NCBI GenBank assembly: GCA_017529165.1 | Contig: JAFXNY010000037.1 | Location: forward strand, 1 to 8,738 | Direction: 5' to 3' | Length of the DNA: 8,738 nucleotides | From: Clostridia bacterium | GTDB taxonomy: Bacteria; Bacillota_A; Clostridia; Oscillospirales; Acutalibacteraceae | In this document: positions 1 to 7,850 of the stretch, one piece after another | Numbering within the stretch: position 1 is the first letter of the stretch | Layout: every line of letters starts with the position of its first letter | Translations under genes and position numbers: made by a program | Notes under the pieces: model-generated | What the model was told of the DNA's origin: nothing | Database searches by the model: none | The model's input: the letters and a program-made list of their open reading frames with translations, nothing else

Positions 1-650
1 ACCGCAGAAAATACGAGGTTGCCGGACTTGGAAATTGGGGTATATCCGAGGGACTTGTCTTTGAAAATTGGCAGGTAAAGGCTTTGGATATACAGGAGGA
101 AGAGCTTACCTATTGGAAAGATTTTTTCGGGCTTGACTACGGCTACACAAATGACCCCACCGCATTTGTGGCATTCAAGGTCAACCCGAAAAGAAAAGAA
201 ATCTATATTTACGATGAGTTTTATAAAAAAAGAATGCTCAACTGCGATATAGCCAAGGAGATTATCCGCCGAGGATACGCTAAAGAGCGGATACGGGCGG
301 ACAGCGCCGAGCCTAAATCAAACGAAGATTTAAGACGGCTTGGTATCTCCCGTATCTCCCCATCTCAAAAGGGGCGTGACAGCATTCTCCACGGAATTGC
401 CGAGATAAACGAGTACAAAATATTTGTTCATCCGGCGTGCGTTAATATGATTCACGAGCTTTCAAATTATATTTATGAAACTCGTCCCTCAGCAAACGGG
501 CAGATACTCCCTGCCGACCACGATAACCATTTGTGTGACGCATTAAGATATGCCTTTTGCGATGTAAAGCTCTTTAACCCCGACAGAGAATTGAAAACAC
601 CAGAGTCTTTTGCGTCTATCGGCATTTTTGCCGAGGACCTTAAGATGTAA
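1..650 (+). CDS. terL: Phage terminase large subunit, C-terminal nuclease part (5' partial)
   Basis: This reading frame is open from the left edge (first full codon at position 3), so the ATPase half lies outside the window and 215 residues remain. The large terminase is the DNA-packaging motor: it translocates DNA through the portal and cuts the concatemer. The first visible residues (GLGNWG, then GLVFENW) resemble the linker between the ATPase and nuclease domains of PBSX/Terminase_3-type proteins. An RNase H-like nuclease follows, with the expected spaced acidic residues: D45 in GLDYGY, D100 in RADSAEP and D179 in HLCDALRYAF (numbered from position 3). A TTG at 84 could be read as a start, but it is internal because conserved sequence lies upstream. 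The next gene starts 13 bases after the stop. The family call is firm; the exact subfamily is not. Confidence 0.93.
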   Translation, partial: RRKYEVAGLGNWGISEGLVFENWQVKALDIQEEELTYWKDFFGLDYGYTNDPTAFVAFKVNPKRKEIYIYDEFYKKRMLNCDIAKEIIRRGYAKERIRADSAEPKSNEDLRRLGISRISPSQKGRDSILHGIAEINEYKIFVHPACVNMIHELSNYIYETRPSANGQILPADHDNHLCDALRYAFCDVKLFNPDRELKTPESFASIGIFAEDLKM

Positions 651-663
651 AAAGGAGAAAATT

Positions 664-837
664 ATGCAAATAGCAGCTGCATTGCTTGCCGGAGGCTTTG
701 TCTTTTTTGCCGGTTTTTGTTTAGGTCTTTATCCGCCAGCTAAAACAAAACTTGCAATCGGCAAAGTGCGAAATCAGGCAGAGAAAAATAACTTTTTTGA
801 AAACTTTTTAAGTTATGACGGCCAAGTACAGCCGTAA
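664..837 (+). CDS. Small single-pass membrane protein in the phage late operon
   Basis: This is a 57-residue protein of unknown function. Residues 2-22 form one hydrophobic, glycine/alanine-rich membrane segment (QIAAALLAGGFVFFAGFCLG). The tail after it is hydrophilic with several lysines and an arginine, so the positive-inside rule suggests a cytoplasmic C-terminus. I chose the ATG at 664 because AAAGGAG lies about 8 bases upstream. An earlier in-frame ATG at 610 would overlap the terminase and has no good ribosome site. It sits between the terminase and scaffold genes with 13- and 11-base gaps, so it is co-transcribed with head genes. I do not recognise a family. One membrane segment is too little to call it a holin. 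Confidence 0.7.
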   Translation: MQIAAALLAGGFVFFAGFCLGLYPPAKTKLAIGKVRNQAEKNNFFENFLSYDGQVQP

Positions 838-848
838 AAGGAGGAAAA

Positions 849-1481
849 ATGGCAGATAGTAATGTGTATTCCGAACCACAGGAAACAGACGATACTGCTG
901 TGACCGAAAGTGGCGAAAACCAAACGCTAACCGGTCAAGGAAACGCTACAATCAGCGTTAAGTTTAATAAGGAAATTAAAAATCTTACCGCCATAGAGGC
1001 GGCAAACCTTGCCCAAAAGGGTATGAAGTTTGAGCTAATAGAAAACGATTTCTCGAAACTTAAAGACCTTGCGGGCAAGCACAATTTAAGCGTTCCCGAA
1101 TATATAAGAGTGCTCGAAAACGAGCAAGCAGACAAACACAGGCAAGAGCTTTTAGACCAGTGCGGCGGCAACGAACAGTTAGCCGACAGGGTTTTAGAGC
1201 TTGAAAACGGGCAGAAAAATGACGACAGCCTCGAAGAACTAAAGGAGTTTTTCCCGACAATCAAAAGTATTGACGATTTGCCGAGAGCGGTAGTTGAAAG
1301 CGCCCGCCTTAAAAACGAGAGCCTGCTTAATTCTTATCTTAAGTACCGCATTGTTAAAAGGCGCCGTCAGCGCGAAGAGGACCTTTTTGAGCGAGATACA
1401 AATAACGCCAGCATAGGCTCACAAAAAAGCACGACGGTATCCGGCGATGACGCCTTTTTAAGAGCGCTTTGGGGACGGTAA
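849..1481 (+). CDS. Phage scaffold-like (capsid assembly) protein
   Basis: This 210-residue hydrophilic, highly charged, probably mostly helical protein lies directly before the major capsid gene, the usual place for a scaffold that templates procapsid assembly and then leaves or is degraded. The first 30 residues are acidic and low in complexity. Residues 34-75 (VKFNKEIKNLTAIEAANLAQ onward) begin the ordered part, and a helical, coiled-coil-like stretch runs to about residue 130. A basic patch at 170-174 (KRRRQ) is followed by a short C-terminal segment ending DDAFLRALWGR. Basic C-terminal helices bind coat subunits in known scaffolds such as P22 gp8. The start has a strong AAAGGAGG site. 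No protease domain is visible. The call rests on composition and position, and I recall similar proteins in clostridial phages. Confidence 0.62.
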   Translation: MADSNVYSEPQETDDTAVTESGENQTLTGQGNATISVKFNKEIKNLTAIEAANLAQKGMKFELIENDFSKLKDLAGKHNLSVPEYIRVLENEQADKHRQELLDQCGGNEQLADRVLELENGQKNDDSLEELKEFFPTIKSIDDLPRAVVESARLKNESLLNSYLKYRIVKRRRQREEDLFERDTNNASIGSQKSTTVSGDDAFLRALWGR

Positions 1482-1502
1482 CAATTTTAGGAGGAAAAAA
1501 AT

Positions 1503-2690
1503 ATGCCAGTTAATTCACTTGAAAATGCTAAAAGATACAGCGAAGAACTTGATAAAATGTTTGCGCAGAAAAGTGCAACCGGCTTTTTTGCCGACAACGC
1601 ACTCACAACCAAGTTTGTTGGTGCAAAAACAGTAATCATCCCGGATATAAACTTCCAGGGACTTGCAGACTATGACCGTGACACAGGCTTTACCCGTGGA
1701 GCGATTACAGTAAGCAACACTTCATACACAATGTCTATGGACCGTGCCCGCTCACTTCAGATAGACCGTGAGGATATGGACGAGACAGGTATTGCCTCCC
1801 TTGCCGGCAAAATACTCGGCGAGTATGTAAGAACAAAGGTAGTACCTGAGTGTGACGCTTATGTGCTTTCAAAGCTCGCAGGTCTTGCCGCAACCAGAGC
1901 TAATACGGTTGACGGCGATGTTTCAAAGCCGTTTGAGGCGTTGAATCTCCTTATAAACGAAGTTCGTGCAAATGTCGGCTTTGATGAGGAGCTTGTGGCT
2001 TTCCTTGACAGCCGTATATATGCCGAGCTGCTTAACTCAAACGAAATCTCCCGTATGATTACGGTATCCGATTTCAAGCAGGGGGATATAAATCTTCGTG
2101 TTCAGTCTCTAAACGGCGTTGCGATTATTCCTGTTGTAAGCGAGCGTATGAAGACCGCATACACCTTTAACAACACCACCGCCGGCGGCTTTACGCCTAC
2201 CGATTCGGCAAAGAGCGTTTATATGCTTGTTTGCCCGAAATCCGGCGCTCATCTTGTAAAGAAGACCGAGCAGATGAGAATCTTTACACCCGAGCAGAAT
2301 GTTGACGCAGACGCTTATAAGTTCGATTATCGCATTTACTATGATGTATTCGTACAAAAGAGCGGACTTGACGCCGTTTGGGCATGGATAGCACCCACCG
2401 TTACAATAAGCGCTCAGCCGGCTAACGCCAACAAGACCGCCGGTTCGATTTCAGGCAGTCTGTCAGTTACCGCTTCAGCCGCTTCGGGAACACTTACTTA
2501 CCAATGGTATTCCTGTGAAGACGAGAACAAGACATCTGCCGTAAAAATTGCAGGTAAGACCTCTGCCTCTATGGCAATTCCTACAGACCTTACCGCAGGC
2601 AAGTACTATTACTTTGTAAAAATTAAGGTTGACGGCATTGACGCCGTAGAATCAAGCGTTGCTGCAGTTACAGTATCTGCCGCAGAATAA
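1503..2690 (+). CDS. Major capsid protein with C-terminal Ig-like domain
   Basis: This 395-residue protein forms the icosahedral shell. Residues 1 to about 294 look like an HK97-fold coat protein: an N-terminal helical arm, then a segment containing NFQGLADYDRDTGFTRG and SLQIDREDMDETG, a long spine-helix region (VRTKVVPECDAYVLSKLAG), and a closing IYYDVFVQKSGLDAVWAW. From about residue 297 (base 2391) a separate region of about 100 residues begins, with the APTVTISAQPAN, LTYQWYS, LTAGKYYYFVKIKV and AAVTVSA pattern of a bacterial Ig-like beta sandwich. It is encoded in the same frame, with no frameshift needed, so every subunit should carry it. The ATG at 1503 follows AGGAGGAAAAAAAT. Such domains usually decorate the capsid surface; phi29 gp8 also has a C-terminal Ig-like domain. 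The gap to the portal gene holds a hairpin. Confidence 0.9.
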   Translation: MPVNSLENAKRYSEELDKMFAQKSATGFFADNALTTKFVGAKTVIIPDINFQGLADYDRDTGFTRGAITVSNTSYTMSMDRARSLQIDREDMDETGIASLAGKILGEYVRTKVVPECDAYVLSKLAGLAATRANTVDGDVSKPFEALNLLINEVRANVGFDEELVAFLDSRIYAELLNSNEISRMITVSDFKQGDINLRVQSLNGVAIIPVVSERMKTAYTFNNTTAGGFTPTDSAKSVYMLVCPKSGAHLVKKTEQMRIFTPEQNVDADAYKFDYRIYYDVFVQKSGLDAVWAWIAPTVTISAQPANANKTAGSISGSLSVTASAASGTLTYQWYSCEDENKTSAVKIAGKTSASMAIPTDLTAGKYYYFVKIKVDGIDAVESSVAAVTVSAAE

Positions 2691-2699
2691 CGCATTAAA

Positions 2700-2724
2700 G
2701 GGAGCCGGCACTATGCCGGCTCTC
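2700..2724 (+). other. Intercistronic hairpin between capsid and portal genes
   Basis: GAGCCGGCA (2702-2710), the loop CTA and TGCCGGCTC (2714-2722) form a perfect 9-base-pair stem. A G-T pair and a G-C pair extend it to 11 base pairs. It lies in the only gap of more than 25 bases within the late operon. No T-run follows on the plus strand, so it is not a standard intrinsic terminator. It more likely stabilises the upstream capsid mRNA or reduces read-through into the portal gene, which would suit the much higher copy number of coat protein. The structure is seen directly; the role is inferred. Confidence 0.6.
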
Positions 2725-2748
2725 GACTAAAACAGACAGGAGGATAAT

Positions 2749-4347
2749 ATGCAAACTGAAACTTCCAATATCTTTGAGGAATATAACAAAGCGAAATCGA
2801 AAAAGGAAGCGCTGGGAGAAAAAGGGCTTTATGAACAGATAAAAATTAACGAGCGGTTTTACTCGGGCAACCAGTGGTACGGTGCGAACTGCGGTAATGA
2901 CCGCCCTCTTGTGCGCCACAACATAATAAAAAGAATAGGTGATTTTAAGATTTCACAAACCCTTTTAGAAAAGCACTCCGCCAACTTTTTTGTAAACAAC
3001 TCCGATTGCCCACACAATGACGAAAGCAATGAAAGCCTTAAAGAGAAAATTAAAAAGGGCGGTTTTTCCTTTAGCGGTCAGATTACCGAAAATGAAATAA
3101 ACGCCGTTTGCGGCGCCCTTTCCAATCACTATAAGCAAACTGCCGAGCGCTTAAACTTAAGCTCCCTTTGTGCCAAAACGCTCCAGCAAGCCTATATCAC
3201 CGGAAGCGGTATTCTTTATACTTATTTTAACGGCGAAACAAAGGCAGGCTTCAATTCCCTTGGCACTGAAATTAAAGGCGATATTGCCTGCGAAGTCTTA
3301 AATGTAAGGGATGTTTACTTTGCCGATATTACCGAGCCGGATGTTCAGGCACAGCCATATATAATTATTGCCTCGAACCAGGAAAAAACTGCCCTATTGC
3401 GACAGGCAAAGCAGTTTGGTACAGATAAGGCAGTGCTAAACGCAAAGGCGGATGAAGACGGTAAAATATTAGTACTTACAAAGCTTTATAAGACCTATTC
3501 AGGCGGCACACCGCAGGTGCGCTGCATAAAGGTTACTGAGGGCGGCGTATTAAGGCCCGATTTTGATACCAAGCTTCACCTGTATCCTCTCGCCGTATTC
3601 CGTTTTGGGGAAAGCGGTGAATCAGCCTACGGGGAGAGCGAAATACCCTATCTTATTCCAAATCAAATCGCCATAAACCGTATGATTACGGCAAGCGTTT
3701 GGTCTAATCTCGCCTCGGGTATGCCTATGATGGTAGTAAACGGCGATACCGTGTCTGGAGAGATTTCAAACCAACCGGGGCAAATAGTGAAGATTTACGG
3801 CAGTAACGAGGATGTATCGGGCGCTATTAAGTTTGTATCCCCCGATGATATTTCCGAGCCGTTTAACTCGGCTATTAACAACCTTATAGAAAACACACTC
3901 ACTCAAAGCGGTGCTACACAGGCGGCTCTCGGTGACGAACACGCACAAAACGCCAGCGCAATAACACGCCTGCAGGCGGCGGCAGTTTTACCGCTTAATT
4001 TACTTAAAAGCGAATATAAATCTCTGATGCTAAGTAACGCTCTTATCTGGGCGGACTTTTGGTTTAGCCTTTACGGCAACAGAAGACTTCGTATTGAGGA
4101 CGAAAGCGGCGTATGGTATTTTCCGTTTGACGCCGAGCGTTATAGACAAATAGATTTTTGCGTTTCGTTACAGAACATAAAAGAAGAAGTTTTCTCAAGC
4201 GACAAAGTTGTAGAAACACTTGGCTCGCTTTATGATAAAGGCGTAATTACCAAAACACAGTATCTTTTGAGATTGCCTGATTCGCTTATTCCCGAAAAAA
4301 GCGAGCTTTTAAGCGGTATAAAGGAGAACGAAAATGAAACTGAATGA
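2749..4347 (+). CDS. Phage portal protein
   Basis: This 532-residue protein fits a portal: the dodecameric ring at one capsid vertex through which DNA enters and leaves and to which the terminase and neck attach. The N-terminal region has a YEQIKINERFYSGNQWYG segment like those of many podo- and siphovirus portals. A mixed alpha/beta middle follows. The segment at about residues 384-416 (TQSGATQAALGDEHAQNASA, then ITRLQAAAVLPLNLLKSEYK) matches the stem/tunnel-loop region and following helices typical of portals. Translation starts at an ATG five bases after AGGAGG (2738-2743). The gene lies downstream of the capsid gene, unlike the usual order, and overlaps the next gene by 14 bases, which suggests translational coupling. 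The identification comes from pattern and position, without a database match. Confidence 0.8.
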   Translation: MQTETSNIFEEYNKAKSKKEALGEKGLYEQIKINERFYSGNQWYGANCGNDRPLVRHNIIKRIGDFKISQTLLEKHSANFFVNNSDCPHNDESNESLKEKIKKGGFSFSGQITENEINAVCGALSNHYKQTAERLNLSSLCAKTLQQAYITGSGILYTYFNGETKAGFNSLGTEIKGDIACEVLNVRDVYFADITEPDVQAQPYIIIASNQEKTALLRQAKQFGTDKAVLNAKADEDGKILVLTKLYKTYSGGTPQVRCIKVTEGGVLRPDFDTKLHLYPLAVFRFGESGESAYGESEIPYLIPNQIAINRMITASVWSNLASGMPMMVVNGDTVSGEISNQPGQIVKIYGSNEDVSGAIKFVSPDDISEPFNSAINNLIENTLTQSGATQAALGDEHAQNASAITRLQAAAVLPLNLLKSEYKSLMLSNALIWADFWFSLYGNRRLRIEDESGVWYFPFDAERYRQIDFCVSLQNIKEEVFSSDKVVETLGSLYDKGVITKTQYLLRLPDSLIPEKSELLSGIKENENETE

Positions 4348-4687
4348 TATTCTAAACAGAGCGGTAATGCTCTGCGGTGCCGAGCCTGATTATATTTCGG
4401 ATAACAACCACGAATCTCTTAAAGTGCGTGGGCTATCAGCGATTAACACCGTGCTTTACGACATTTGCGAAATGCCGGCATTTGAAAGCATTTCGGATGA
4501 AACCGAAATAAACTCCGATGTGGCAGACGCCGCCGTTTACGGCACGGCAATGTTTTTATGCCTCGCTTTCGGTGATACTGATAAATCTGCCCTTTTCTCT
4601 AAAATATACAGCGATAAACGCACTGCCGTAAAATCGGGTGTCGGCTATATAATTGACGAAAGCCCAAAAGAGGGTGAGGCATTATGA
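4334..4687 (+). CDS. Probable head-tail connector (adaptor) protein
   Basis: This 117-residue, probably mostly helical protein lies directly after the portal, where phages encode the adaptor ring that docks under the portal (SPP1 gp15, HK97 gp6 and P22 gp4 type proteins). It opens with MKLNDILNRAVMLCGAEPDY and has a central helix pair around DVADAAVYGTAMFLCLAFGD, which resembles the short helical bundle of connectors. Its ATG is seven bases after AAGGAG (4321-4326) and lies inside the portal gene. Its stop overlaps the next start (ATGA at 4684-4687), so three consecutive genes are coupled. The family assignment rests on size, helicity and position; the sequence itself is weakly informative. 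Confidence 0.62.
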   Translation: MKLNDILNRAVMLCGAEPDYISDNNHESLKVRGLSAINTVLYDICEMPAFESISDETEINSDVADAAVYGTAMFLCLAFGDTDKSALFSKIYSDKRTAVKSGVGYIIDESPKEGEAL

Positions 4688-6780
4688 GGTATCCTAAGCT
4701 TAAAGAAGATAAGTCTTCACGGGATAGCACGCTTACCTTGCGTGAGTTTGACTACGGCATAAACAAAGAGGCCGGCAAATGGGCAAGTGAGGACTGCGTT
4801 CTCGAAGACTGTGTAAATATGGACTATGAGGCCGATACGCTTAAAACAAGAAAGGGCTTTTCTGCTGTAGAAAACAGCCTTATAGAGCCTGAAGACTGGG
4901 ACAGTGAAGTATACATCCCTTTTACCATAACTCCCACGGTTTATTATAAAAACTCTAAAGCCTATAATCTTGCCTATTGTTGTAACGGAGACGACACCGA
5001 AGCCCGTTTAAGATTTTACCTTGTTGACTCAAGCGGGAATAAGCAGAGCGCCGGACGAATAAACTTTCATAGGATAACCTATAACGAGTTTTATATACCC
5101 GATAATGTGTTTTTCCTTGTGACAGACGGTATAGACGGTATAGGCGTTTTTGCCTTTATTTCACGCTGGTCATACGGCACGCACTCTTGCGTTGTATACG
5201 AGGCTAATGAAAACTTTTCGAGCTGGACTAACACCCAAGGGAGTTTTTATGTTCCTACCGTTCTTATAAACGGCAGAGGAGAAAGATATGATGCAGCACA
5301 TACATTAGGTGATTTTAATTACCCTGAACCCGTGCACACAGAAGAGCTTAATTTGCTCACGGGTAAGTATAAATGCTATTTTACAACAGACGGGCTCTCA
5401 TCATATTTCAGGCTACCTTACGGAAATCTCCTACAGTACGGCACATTTTCCTGCCGGCTTTACCTTTCCGCCGATACTTATGTACAGTGGAATATATCGG
5501 GTGACTATACGAGCAATACACAAACAGTTTACGACCAGCAGATAACCCTTTTTCTTGACCGCACTTTAGGTCTTCTGCGTTTCTGCACGCCTACAGACGA
5601 CTACCATGTCCCCCTTATTTCCGGTTGCAAGCTTAATAACATAATGGTCACCGCCACCACAACCGATAACATCTGCCCTGACGCTGTTATTTCGTCAAAA
5701 GGCCTTGTGAGCCTTAACAACCGCATATATCTGTTCGGTAACAGCGAAAAGAAGAACTGCATATATAGTGCAAAACTATCAAACCCCTTTTATTTTACAG
5801 ACAGCGCAAAGCTTTATATAGGTGACGGCGCTTCTGCCGTTACATCCCTTAAGGTGCAAAACGGAAAGCTTATAGCATTTAAGCCGGGAGAAACCTACCG
5901 TGTAACCACCTCTTTTAATGACGAATCAACAAAGAAGCTCGCCGTTCTCCCCGAAAATATATTCTATATAAAAAGTGACACGCTGGGCGCTCAGACGATT
6001 GATACAAATATCGGCTGTCCGTACCCTAAAACACTGCGTCTTTGCGGAAGCCGGCTTGTGTGGCTGGCGGCAGACGGTAATGTTTACGCTCTCGCCACCA
6101 CAACCTACGGTAACACAACAAACATTTATAAGGTTTCTCAACCGCTCGGCGACAGCCTCGCACAGAAACTAACAGGTGCCAGAAAAGTATTTGCCGTGAC
6201 AGACGGCGGAAAATATATTCTCGTGATAGACGATACGGCGTTTGTTATGAACTTCCGTGTTCGTGGCTTCGGCTATTCAAGAACATATTATTCAAAGGAT
6301 GATACGCTTAAAAGTCCTGCTTGGTTTGTGTGGAAATTGCCCGAAGCGTGTGCGATTTACGGCGGTGAGGATGTGGACTCGTGTGCCGTGTTTTACTCTT
6401 CCCTCTCGCCGATTACCTATTATACAAGTATTATTTCGGGAGATACCGATAACTCGGTTATTTATGAAGATTATGAGTATAAAAACTGTTCTTCACCTAT
6501 AGAATCGGGCTTTTTGACTAAATATTTTGATTTCTCACGCCCAGACCTTTATAAAAGGCTCGATTGCGTTTTTATAAACGGCGGCAGTAACTCTGATACC
6601 ACACTTACTTTATCAGACGGTGATAACAATTATAACAAAACCGTAAAATTAAATAAAACCGTTCGACTTTTAGCCGGTATGCCGGCGTGTGAGGGAGTAA
6701 GCGTTAAGCTCTCCTCAAAAAGACCGTTTTGGGTGCGTAATATTGCCTTAAAGCACAAACTACTCTCGGATAAAGGATAG
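4684..6780 (+). CDS. Phage tail/nozzle-like protein (P22 gp10 / T7 gp12 type, tentative)
   Basis: This 698-residue, beta-rich protein follows the connector gene. Residues 20-58 (LREFDYGINKEAGKWASEDC, then a segment ending TLKTRKGF) match the opening of short-tail nozzle and stabilisation proteins, where a gene product lists its origin in a DC.N......L.TR.GF pattern before a beta-propeller. Repeated strands such as LVSLNNRIYLFG, KLIAFKPGETYRV and RLVWLAADGNVYAL fit propeller blades. Residues of roughly 150-320, including YVPTVLINGRG and NLLTGKYKCYFTTDGLSSYF, look like an inserted domain that I recall from other gut-phage tail proteins. The C-terminus (ESGFLTKYFDFSRPDLYKRL and following) resembles a final beta domain. 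It likely closes the portal-connector channel. A tail fibre or an unrelated tail-hub protein remains possible. Confidence 0.62.
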   Translation: MRYPKLKEDKSSRDSTLTLREFDYGINKEAGKWASEDCVLEDCVNMDYEADTLKTRKGFSAVENSLIEPEDWDSEVYIPFTITPTVYYKNSKAYNLAYCCNGDDTEARLRFYLVDSSGNKQSAGRINFHRITYNEFYIPDNVFFLVTDGIDGIGVFAFISRWSYGTHSCVVYEANENFSSWTNTQGSFYVPTVLINGRGERYDAAHTLGDFNYPEPVHTEELNLLTGKYKCYFTTDGLSSYFRLPYGNLLQYGTFSCRLYLSADTYVQWNISGDYTSNTQTVYDQQITLFLDRTLGLLRFCTPTDDYHVPLISGCKLNNIMVTATTTDNICPDAVISSKGLVSLNNRIYLFGNSEKKNCIYSAKLSNPFYFTDSAKLYIGDGASAVTSLKVQNGKLIAFKPGETYRVTTSFNDESTKKLAVLPENIFYIKSDTLGAQTIDTNIGCPYPKTLRLCGSRLVWLAADGNVYALATTTYGNTTNIYKVSQPLGDSLAQKLTGARKVFAVTDGGKYILVIDDTAFVMNFRVRGFGYSRTYYSKDDTLKSPAWFVWKLPEACAIYGGEDVDSCAVFYSSLSPITYYTSIISGDTDNSVIYEDYEYKNCSSPIESGFLTKYFDFSRPDLYKRLDCVFINGGSNSDTTLTLSDGDNNYNKTVKLNKTVRLLAGMPACEGVSVKLSSKRPFWVRNIALKHKLLSDKG

Positions 6781-6785
6781 GTACT

Positions 6786-7850
6786 ATGAAAAAAATCTTT
6801 TGCGTTTTTATATCATTGCTTTTGCTTTGCAGTTGCACTTTGCCGGAGGACAACTTCGAAAATGCTGAAAGAGAAAAAATTATCGGCGTTTGGATAAGCT
6901 GTTATGAATTAAACTCTATGCTCTCGTCTGGCGACTTCAAAAATCAGTTTAACACCGTGGCGGATAATATTTCATCTTTCGGCATAACCGATGCATTTGT
7001 GCATGTGCGAGGCTTTGGCGACTCGCTTTTTATTTCGGATTTTTACCCTCAAAACGAGGCGGCAAAACAATATGATTTTGATGTGTTAGAGTTTATGATA
7101 GAAACGCTTAAGGAAAAGAGCATCCGCTTTCACGCATGGATAAACCCGTTTCGAAAAGCGGACGGTGCATTTAATAACCCTGCCGACACCGCCACGGTTT
7201 CGGCGGTGCTCGGCGGAATCAGAGAGATTATAGATAAATACTCTGTTTCGGGTATTCATTTTGACGATTACTTTTACCCTGCCAATAATACGGAGATTGA
7301 CGCCGATACATATACTGCTTACCTCGCCGCTACACAGAGCCCCTTGACTTTAGAGGAATACAGGCTTTCGGTTATAAACTCATTTGTGCTTTTAGCAAAA
7401 GACGCCGTGAAACTGAAAAACAAAGATATAATTTTCAGTATCAGCCCTGCCGCAGATATAGATAAAAATAAAACATCGGCGTTTGCCGATGTAGAGTATT
7501 GGTGTAAAACAGGGGTTATAGATTATATAATTCCACAGCTTTATTTCGGGTACGATTATCCGGATGAAAACTTCCGCTTTAGTAATCTGCTTTCCCGTTG
7601 GCAAAACACCAAAAGAGCGGATAATACAAAGCTTTTAATTGGCCTTGCCGCTTATAAAACCGGCACAGATCAACAGCCCGATAATAAGGAATGGCAAAAT
7701 GACTCTGTCTTATCTCGCCAGACTGCCGACTGTATTAAAAACGATAACATATCCGGCGTTTGCTTTTTTTCTTATACATATCTTTTCGCACAGGATGAGC
7801 TTCACAAATCGGCACTTAAAAACGCAAAAGGGGAACTCGCCGCCTCTTAA
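6786..7850 (+). CDS. GHL10-family (DUF187) glycoside-hydrolase-like lipoprotein
   Basis: This 354-residue protein begins with a lipoprotein signal: MKKIF, a hydrophobic core, then LCSC with the acylated cysteine probably at residue 17. The mature protein should be anchored outside the membrane. The rest is one GHL10 TIM-barrel-like domain with family motifs HAWINPFR (116-123), GIHFDDYFYP (156-165, with the likely catalytic aspartates 160 and 161), SISPAA (218-223), YIIPQLYFGY (247-256) and a late KEW (301-303). The E. coli relative DigH (YddW) cuts denuded peptidoglycan glycan strands, so cell-wall glycan cleavage is a reasonable guess here. It starts five bases after the tail gene, with AAAGGATAG overlapping that gene's end, so it belongs to the late operon. 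It could serve in lysis, wall remodelling or lysogenic conversion. It is followed by the hairpin array and the terminator. Confidence 0.88.
   Translation: MKKIFCVFISLLLLCSCTLPEDNFENAEREKIIGVWISCYELNSMLSSGDFKNQFNTVADNISSFGITDAFVHVRGFGDSLFISDFYPQNEAAKQYDFDVLEFMIETLKEKSIRFHAWINPFRKADGAFNNPADTATVSAVLGGIREIIDKYSVSGIHFDDYFYPANNTEIDADTYTAYLAATQSPLTLEEYRLSVINSFVLLAKDAVKLKNKDIIFSISPAADIDKNKTSAFADVEYWCKTGVIDYIIPQLYFGYDYPDENFRFSNLLSRWQNTKRADNTKLLIGLAAYKTGTDQQPDNKEWQNDSVLSRQTADCIKNDNISGVCFFSYTYLFAQDELHKSALKNAKGELAAS

Noticed and set aside
610..663. Upstream in-frame start for the small membrane protein
   Set aside because: It would overlap the terminase C-terminus and add a charged leader before the membrane segment, whereas the ATG at 664 has a clear ribosome site.
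935..1264. Long open frame on the minus strand, opposite the scaffold gene
   Set aside because: It lies wholly within the scaffold gene, is serine/leucine-rich low-complexity sequence and has no ribosome site. It is an antisense shadow.
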